Source of the DNA: Sphingopyxis sp. | GTDB taxonomy: Bacteria; Pseudomonadota; Alphaproteobacteria; Sphingomonadales; Sphingomonadaceae | NCBI GenBank assembly: GCA_016463225.1 | Contig: JAEMRT010000001.1 | Location: 113,958-177,957 of the forward strand | Reading direction: 5' to 3' | DNA: 64,000 bases | Part shown: one piece after another, positions 58,756 through 64,000 of the stretch | Position numbering within the stretch: position 1 is the stretch's first letter | Layout: the number at the start of each line of letters is the position of its first letter | The notes under the pieces: generated by a model | What the model was told of the DNA's origin: nothing | The model's input: the letters and a program-made list of their open reading frames with translations, nothing else | The model's database searches: none | Position numbers and translations under genes: made by a program

Positions 58756-60534
58756 TCATTCCCGCGGCGAGCAGGCGATCTCGGTCCAGGGAATGGCGCG
58801 ATTCAAGGGCCATGACAGGCGAAAACTCGGATCACAGCGGCGGTAGACTGGCGTCGCAGCCATCATGAGAGGTTCTACGATATCGGCCTGTCCGGCGCTC
58901 CGGCTCGTAATGAGCGCAGCCTTGTTTCCCTCAACTCGCAAGCGCGACAGACGAACGGTTTTGACTGATGACCCTATAAACAGAATATCGTCCTCGCTGC
59001 TGTCGCGAAGGATCAAATTGTCGATCTGGATGTCCGCGTCGATGGGTGCATCCAGAGCGTAGAACCAGATAGCGCCCACGCCGAATTTCCAGTTTGGGTC
59101 AAAGCTTCCGCTGCGAACCAGCAAATTGTCCGCTATCCGGATCGACCCCGATAGCGGCACGGCGTCGAAGCGATTTCCAACATGGATGCCTCCGCCCTCT
59201 ACCAGCGTGTCAGCTACCAGATTTTCGCTTATCGTGATGCCGCGCCCACCATAGACAGCGATCCCGTTCGCAAGCACCGGGGCCACCACGACGTTGCGAC
59301 GGAAAATGATGTCGCGGTTTTCCCCACCGCCCGACCAGGCCGCCAGCGCATCGTCACCGGTGCCGCGAATGAACGAGTTCTCGACCACTGCATTGGACAC
59401 TGACCGGTGAAAATTCAGCGCATCCGCGGTCATGTCGAAAATGCGCAGGCCCGACACAACTATCCCGTCCATCGGACCGTCAAACCAGAGCCCTGCCTTG
59501 GCGTGCTGAAGCCAGAGCCTCTCGATCCGCGACCCCTCGCCCATCGCGCCGCCGATCGCATTGACCTGATCCGTGTCGACGCGTTCGCGAACATCGCCCA
59601 GAATGGCGAAATCGCGCAATCGCACCCGGCGCGACGCCTGCCCGTCGGTTCGACCGTAAAGACCGATGCGCCGTCCAAACAAGACGCTGTACCACATGCC
59701 AGCCCCGACAATTTCCACATTATCGAGCTCGACATGGCCATCGATCCGGTAGCGGCCCGGCGCGATCCATAAGGGTCGATCTGCCGCCGCCGCCGCTGCA
59801 ACCGCGCGTGCGAAGGCGGTGCTCGCGTCGCGCTTACCTTCCGGATCCGCACCGAACTGCGTTAGCGCCAAGGCGCCGGGCGGCGGCGAAACGGGGGGTG
59901 GGGCCATCTCAAAATCGGCGAGATCGATCGCGAGCCAAGCGAGAGGTGTCGCCGGGTCGAGTGACAGGCTGACCTCACTTCCGGCAGGTATCGTACGGCC
60001 CAGAAGCATTCGGCTGTGATCGAAGAAATGATGCGCTCGCCCGTCGCCCGGATCGTTGGTGAAGGGATATTTGCCATAATACCAACCATATCGCGAGGTC
60101 AGCGCAAGGGTCGCCAAGCGCCGGTCGCCCACTTGAACAACAAGATTTCCGTCCAGCCCGGAGCCATCGTCTGAATCCGGAATGGCATAGCGTACGGTGA
60201 TCGCGTTGGCAGCGCGCGCGAGGCGAAAGGTTACACGCTGGCCGGGCCGATCGAGCAAAACTGCACGTCGTCCCGAAGCTTCTGACGGAAGCTCGCCAAA
60301 ACGGCGGTCGGGACCAATGACCCTCCCATTGTGAGATGCATTTTCAGCTTCATATTCGGCAAAGGACTGATGCAGCGCCGCCGGAACCGAGGCGATCGGT
60401 TCGCCCGCAAGCGTCTCGATTGTCGGTCCACGCTGGATCGAATGATCTTTCGCATCGAGCGGCCTCACGACTATCAGGCTCGCCATCGGCAACACGGCGG
60501 CCGCCAAAGCGAAAATAAGCGGTGATCGTCCCAT
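58756..60534 (-). CDS. Secreted right-handed beta-helix glycosidase-like protein (possibly GH87-like)
   Basis: This 592-residue protein has a signal peptide (LIFALAAAVLPMASLIVV). An N-terminal carbohydrate-binding-like beta-sandwich (YEAENASHNG start, WLAIDLADFEM end) is followed by a parallel beta-helix (LTQFGADPEGKRDASTAFAR, then FIRGTGDDALAAWSGGGENR and NGIAVYGGRGITISENLVAD). The architecture and the GDDALAAWS and GIAVYGG segments recall GH87 alpha-1,3-glucanases, but this is from memory. Alternatives are pectate-lyase-like proteins. It is intact between two gene scars. Confidence 0.72.
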   Translation of the reverse strand: MGRSPLIFALAAAVLPMASLIVVRPLDAKDHSIQRGPTIETLAGEPIASVPAALHQSFAEYEAENASHNGRVIGPDRRFGELPSEASGRRAVLLDRPGQRVTFRLARAANAITVRYAIPDSDDGSGLDGNLVVQVGDRRLATLALTSRYGWYYGKYPFTNDPGDGRAHHFFDHSRMLLGRTIPAGSEVSLSLDPATPLAWLAIDLADFEMAPPPVSPPPGALALTQFGADPEGKRDASTAFARAVAAAAAADRPLWIAPGRYRIDGHVELDNVEIVGAGMWYSVLFGRRIGLYGRTDGQASRRVRLRDFAILGDVRERVDTDQVNAIGGAMGEGSRIERLWLQHAKAGLWFDGPMDGIVVSGLRIFDMTADALNFHRSVSNAVVENSFIRGTGDDALAAWSGGGENRDIIFRRNVVVAPVLANGIAVYGGRGITISENLVADTLVEGGGIHVGNRFDAVPLSGSIRIADNLLVRSGSFDPNWKFGVGAIWFYALDAPIDADIQIDNLILRDSSEDDILFIGSSVKTVRLSRLRVEGNKAALITSRSAGQADIVEPLMMAATPVYRRCDPSFRLSWPLNRAIPWTEIACSPRE

Positions 60535-60621
60535 CGAGCGTTCCAGTCCGCTTTTCGGATTTTCCTACCTTCAGCTTATTGCAAACCCCGACGACAAGCT
60601 CAAATCCGCGCTGTTAATTAA

Positions 60622-61035
60622 CCGGCGGGAGGGCCGAGGGTTCGGCGGAATATCAGCACGTCGCTCGAGGGATTGTCATCGAAGCCGCCCGGGGCCCGGG
60701 GCATCGGCCTTGGCATTTCGGCGACGGTCGGCAGCCTTGTGGTTGACGCAACGCTGTTTCCGGACATCGCTCGATTTGCCCGCTCGGCCGACGCGGCACG
60801 GCTGGCGTCCTTTCTGACCATTGGTCTTGCCATGCCGTCGATCCTGTTCATTGCCCTCATCCCCAGCATCGCTACCGGCGAGCAAGATCTTGTGAAGATC
60901 ATGGCCGGCTTGGGCCTCGGCCTTCCGGCGATCATCCTTGTTACATTCAAAGCCTGGACAACCAACGCAGGCAATCTTTACTCCGCCGCGCTCGCTATCG
61001 AGCGGATCGTCCCGCGTCTGGCCTACTCGTCCATC
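60622..61035 (+). pseudogene. NCS1 cytosine/purine permease fragment, fused to PepSY fragment
   Basis: The open frame contains an internal part of a CodB-like permease: DATLFPDIARFARSADAARL, a hydrophobic stretch, then FKAWTTNAGNLYSAALAIER. The N-terminal half (about six membrane segments) and the C-terminal end are missing. It passes in frame into an unrelated PepSY-type sequence at about 61020-61040, so a deletion joined the two genes. Confidence 0.75.
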
Positions 61036-61429
61036 GTGGTGGCTGGGCAACGTCGCGCCTGGCTCGTGCGACCGCGCGCCAATGCTGTGTGGGTCGATGC
61101 CGCGACGGCGCGCATCGTGATGGCAAGCGACGGGCGCGACCTCGGTATCCACCAGCGCATCTCTGAAATGGCGGACCCCCTGCATTTTGGTACCGTCGCG
61201 GGCTATTGGACTCGAATACCCTGGTTTCTATTCGGGCCGCTGATGGCCGGTCTCACAGTGTCGGGGGCGGCAATATACTCGCACCGCATCGCGCACAGCG
61301 CGCGCGACGATCATCCAAAACCCGATATGGAGCGGAATGTGGCACGGGGTGGGCCACTGGCACTTGCTGTCGGCGCTGCTGATCGGAACGGGGGCGACGA
61401 TGATCGGGTGGATGCTCTATAAGGGCTGA
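61020..61429 (+). pseudogene. PepSY-TM protein C-terminal fragment with frameshift
   Basis: From about 61035 the frame reads GQRRAWLVRPRANAVWVDAA, LGIHQRISEMADPLHFG and PWFLFGPLMAGLTVSGAAIY, typical of the C-terminal part of PepSY-associated membrane proteins of iron uptake. The expected last membrane helix appears in another frame (MWHGVGHWHLLSALLIGTGA at 61337 on, stop at 61427-61429), so a frameshift near 61335 is likely. The N-terminal two thirds are missing. Confidence 0.72.
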
Positions 61430-61639
61430 ATCCGTCGTATACGCGGACTGTCACAATAGGGACCAAGAATGGTTGCGGGCACCATGGCCCCATGCATCTC
61501 ACAGCGATGGCGTCCTGCATAGGGCGACCGGGCTTGCTGCGCGCGCGGGGATTATGCCTGGCGAGCAAGCGGCACGCTACCGGGCCAGAACCATCCTCGT
61601 CGTCATAACACCGTCGGTGCAGATCCGTCTGCCACCACA

Positions 61640-62539
61640 TTAGCGAAGGGAGCGAGCCAGACGGTCGGGATCATAGAGGGAGCGCTTCGCGCTTCGCCGC
61701 AAGCGGTCAGACAACCGCCTGTCAAATTCGGCCTTCCAGGCGGAAAGCGCGCGCGCGGGATCTTCGCGATTTCCGATTTCCTGGAGCGCGCGCGACATCG
61801 CGAGGAGAGCGGCCCGCTCGCGCGCGAGGTCCGGTCCCGCATAGCGTTCGGCAATCAAGCCCAGTTCATGGCGCATGCCGGCAACTGCGACGCTTACGCC
61901 CGCGGAGTCATCCCGTTCGGCCATCAGGGCGGCGGCGATGACGCCGTCGTCGATGGCGCGAAGCTGGTCTTCAATTCCGCGTGCAATCCGCTTCTCCGTT
62001 TCGCAAGGTTCGACAGCCCGAACATAGGCGCCGAGCGCGTTGAGCGTCGCCGCGCTCGGCTCGCTTCCGCCGAACTCCTCGACGATCAGGTTACGGATGA
62101 AGGCCTCGAGCGCGCGGCCCTGCGGCGCGCGTGCTATTTTGCCGGGCATGGCGAGGTCGGGAATGGTAGCAGGATCGAAATTCGCATTGCCACGCGCGGC
62201 GCTGAAGAAGCTGCTGGTAATATCCGCGGTGCCGGGCGCCGCAGATATCCCCGCGAGCAAGAAGTGCGGATTGCCGCGGCCATTAATGTGGCAGCTCGCG
62301 CAGCTCAATCCCGCCTTGGCGGCCTGGCCGCCGAGCAGGCTCGGTGCTCCGAACAGCGCGCGGCCGCTCCGCACGAGCGGCACTTCGCCGGCTGAAGTCG
62401 TCGCGAGACATGTAGAGGGCTGCGACGTCAACAGAGTATATTCAGAGCCCGGCTCCGCCCAGCGCAACTGCTCGAACCGCGGCGCCGAGGCAGGGCTTGT
62501 CGCCGCGATGCCAAGCAGCGCCGCGGCGAGCGCGATCAG
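61640..62539 (-). CDS. Cytochrome-c-like protein with uncertain start
   Basis: A single haem-binding motif CASCH lies in AKAGLSCASCHINGRGNPHF. The protein shows DiHeme-peroxidase-like features (FFSAARGNANFDPATIPDL and GRALEAFIRNLI), but the second haem motif is absent. A signal-peptide-like stretch (KLIALAAALLGIAATSPASA) lies upstream of the first normal start codon (TTG 62467), with no ATG, GTG or TTG in front of it in frame. The natural start may be CTG 62539 overlapping the TPR stop or a mutated codon near 62548. It follows the TPR gene with translational overlap. Confidence 0.7.
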   Translation of the reverse strand: MIALAAALLGIAATSPASAPRFEQLRWAEPGSEYTLLTSQPSTCLATTSAGEVPLVRSGRALFGAPSLLGGQAAKAGLSCASCHINGRGNPHFLLAGISAAPGTADITSSFFSAARGNANFDPATIPDLAMPGKIARAPQGRALEAFIRNLIVEEFGGSEPSAATLNALGAYVRAVEPCETEKRIARGIEDQLRAIDDGVIAAALMAERDDSAGVSVAVAGMRHELGLIAERYAGPDLARERAALLAMSRALQEIGNREDPARALSAWKAEFDRRLSDRLRRSAKRSLYDPDRLARSLR

Positions 62540-63462
62540 CTTATGGATGAGCGTCCCCCCGCGATCCAGCGCCGCAGCTCATCCGCCTCGTAGCAGCCAA
62601 AGCCGCAGATGGTCTCGAGCTTTGCAAGATTCGCCTTCGCGCCTGCGAGATCGCCGCGTTCCAGTTTGAGCTCCCCATAATATTCGAGCGCTCCGCGGTG
62701 CGTCGGCGCGATACCGAGTGCGGCTAGATAATAGCCCTCAGCCTCACCATACCGTTTGAGCTTGCGGTTCGCGAACCCCAGGTATGTAAGCACATCGGGA
62801 TGCGGCCCCGCGGCCCACAGTGCCTCGTCGAGCTTGGCAATTGCTGCCTCGTACCGATGCTCGTTGATCAGCGAGACGGCCGCGACATAGGTGGCATCAA
62901 GCGACTGGGCCGCCGCCAGCTTGACCTCCGGTATGATCGCGCTCAGCGATTGTGGCCCCGATGCGATTACGGCGTCCAGCTTGGCAATGGCATCCTCGAG
63001 CTTTGCTGTGTCGGCGCAGGCGCTTCCGCATATCTGCTGCAGCCCCTTCAGCGCTGCCAGCTGCTCCCCGGCCTTGTCGTTTTTGCCGAGCTTGGCGTGC
63101 GCGATTCCAAGATCGCGCCGCGCTTCGATCATATTATGGTCGTTGCGCACGGCGGCCTCAAGCGGCTTGACCGCGCGTTTGAAGTCGCCCTGCGCCATGT
63201 AGCTTGCGCCGAGCAGATAATTGGCCTGCGGATTGCGCGGCACCGCGGATACGACCTTTTTGAAGGCCTTTGCGGCGTCAGCGTAATTGCCGGCCGCAAA
63301 GGCCTCGGCGCCCAGCTTGTAATCGACTGTGGGGTCATAGGCTGGCGCGCTTTGACTTGGCATCGAACCCCCGCCGCCTCCGCCGCCGCCCGCTGCACTG
63401 GCGAGCGGAGCAGTGAATGCCGCGCATACGGCCATAACGATTAAGGGAGACCGGATTTGCAT
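62536..63462 (-). CDS. Secreted TPR-repeat protein
   Basis: This 308-residue protein has a signal peptide (PLIVMAVCAAFTAPLASA) followed by a Gly stretch. Tetratricopeptide repeats follow: GAEAFAAGNYADAAKAFKKV, ANYLLGASYMAQGDFKRAV, and LTYLGFANRKLKRYGEAEGY. Two Cys pairs (QQICGSACADTA and ETICGFGCYEAD) recur in both halves. AGAGGT precedes ATG 63462. It is upstream of and overlaps the cytochrome-c-like gene, so the two probably act together in the periplasm. Confidence 0.82.
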   Translation of the reverse strand: MQIRSPLIVMAVCAAFTAPLASAAGGGGGGGGSMPSQSAPAYDPTVDYKLGAEAFAAGNYADAAKAFKKVVSAVPRNPQANYLLGASYMAQGDFKRAVKPLEAAVRNDHNMIEARRDLGIAHAKLGKNDKAGEQLAALKGLQQICGSACADTAKLEDAIAKLDAVIASGPQSLSAIIPEVKLAAAQSLDATYVAAVSLINEHRYEAAIAKLDEALWAAGPHPDVLTYLGFANRKLKRYGEAEGYYLAALGIAPTHRGALEYYGELKLERGDLAGAKANLAKLETICGFGCYEADELRRWIAGGRSSIS

Positions 63463-63813
63463 GAGTACCTCTTTCTCGATCGATTTGGACGACGGGCTAG
63501 CACGACCCCTGCGATGCCCTGATGCTGAAACATAGTCGTAGCGGGACCGCCGCCGGTTCAATTTCTCCTGCCCTGACGCGGAACGCAAATTTGCTCGCGA
63601 GATGGCCAGCAGCTATCTTGCAGGCAACAGCTTAGCACAACGCTCCGGCGCGGAACTGCCTCTTCCGCGACGCCGACCGCTTTCATTGCCCGCCAACTGC
63701 GTCTGCAGCGTCCCCGACCGATACAGATGTCATTTTATCCCTCGGTAGAAAAACTTTCTTTGTCTATCATTTTAGTTGACTAATGCTCGCGACTGGCAAC
63801 AGGAGAATTCGCC
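63463..63813. other. Divergent promoter region
   Basis: This 351-base spacer lies between the leftward TPR gene and the rightward TonB receptor. It becomes A+T-rich from about 63730 and must hold both promoters. I see no clear inverted repeat or further gene in it. Confidence 0.5.
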
Positions 63814-64000
63814 ATGTCCCGCAAAACCGCCATTATTCTTTCGCTCGGTCTCTTGCCTTATCCCGTATGCGCGCAGGCACAAGATACCGTTTCAACAGCC
63901 ACCTCAGACATCGTCGTGACGGGCACGCGCGTTTCGGAACGCACCGCGACGACCTCGCCGGTCCCGATCGACGTGCTCAAGGGCGAAGAGATCCGGGCGT
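63814..64000 (+). CDS. TonB-dependent receptor, N-terminal part (runs off window)
   Basis: 62 residues are visible: a signal peptide (IILSLGLLPYPVCAQAQD), a TonB box SDIVVTGTRVSERTATT, then PVPIDVLKGEEIRA of the plug domain. This plug start is typical of siderophore- or vitamin-type receptors (CirA/BtuB-like). AGGAGA precedes ATG 63814. Confidence 0.88.
   Translation, partial: MSRKTAIILSLGLLPYPVCAQAQDTVSTATSDIVVTGTRVSERTATTSPVPIDVLKGEEIRA

Noticed and set aside
60673..61422. A single 249-residue membrane protein gene
   Set aside because: Its two halves belong to unrelated families (NCS1 permease, PepSY-TM), both incomplete; treated as a chimeric pseudogene.
1..64000. CRISPR array, rRNA, insertion sequence transposase
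   Set aside because: No regularly spaced repeats, no rRNA sequence and no transposase reading frame were seen in the window.

Overview
The window reads as chromosome of a sphingomonad (Alphaproteobacteria, Sphingomonadaceae; a Sphingopyxis-like organism is my best guess). The reasons are the high G+C, the several large TonB-dependent receptors, a tryptophan-halogenase/cupin/GH97 carbohydrate locus of the kind common in this family, and the dense short-overlap operons. No rRNA, tRNA or CRISPR array was seen.

Layout. 1-6562: aerobic phenylacetate catabolism, with paaZ and paaG leftward, paaABCDE rightward, and a TetR regulator last; two GACC/GGTC inverted-repeat sites lie between the arms. 6563-14640: an accessory island with lower G+C and different codon use. 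It holds (i) an XRE repressor and ImmA/IrrE metallopeptidase pair, (ii) a five-gene ubiquitin-like conjugation operon (DUF2188 protein, single-domain ubiquitin-like protein ending in Gly, E2-like protein, JAB-E1 fusion, DUF6527-like protein), (iii) an anti-phage dCTP deaminase with a divergent 56-codon ORF, (iv) a zeta-type P-loop toxin candidate with a small partner, and (v) a very strong isolated terminator. A 20-base sequence containing a palindrome is repeated exactly in front of both transcription units of the ubiquitin-like system.

14652-29792: carbohydrate uptake and hydrolysis locus (CPA2 antiporter, FucP-type transporter, GH97, cupin-like protein, two tryptophan-halogenase family proteins, TonB-dependent receptor, MFS transporter) with a divergent LacI regulator and ATGCAA/TTGCAT operators. 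29942-41001: SDR/AraC pair, then a MalT-like LuxR regulator divergent from a TonB receptor, SDR, saccharopine-dehydrogenase-like and acyl-CoA synthetase cluster of unknown substrate. 41091-44370: NAD salvage (nadV, NadM-Nudix, NrtR) with an NrtR-type operator. 44476-49000: exported hypothetical proteins, a divergent pair of citrate-synthase family genes (one with an N-terminal HTH), and an orphan short tyrosine recombinase. 49126-56919: membrane protein, CPBP protease, small secreted proteins, M13 peptidase, and a cell-envelope group (LprI/MliC-type lipoprotein, L,D-transpeptidase, LprI-like protein).

57562-61429 is a scarred region. A truncated ECF sigma gene meets a truncated parB gene tail to tail, and a cytosine-permease fragment is joined in frame to a PepSY fragment, on either side of an intact beta-helix glycosidase gene. 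61640-64000: cytochrome-c-like protein, TPR protein, and the start of another TonB-dependent receptor. A short intergenic repeat family (TGGCCG...CTGTC..CTTT) recurs at least five times, including both edges of the accessory island.
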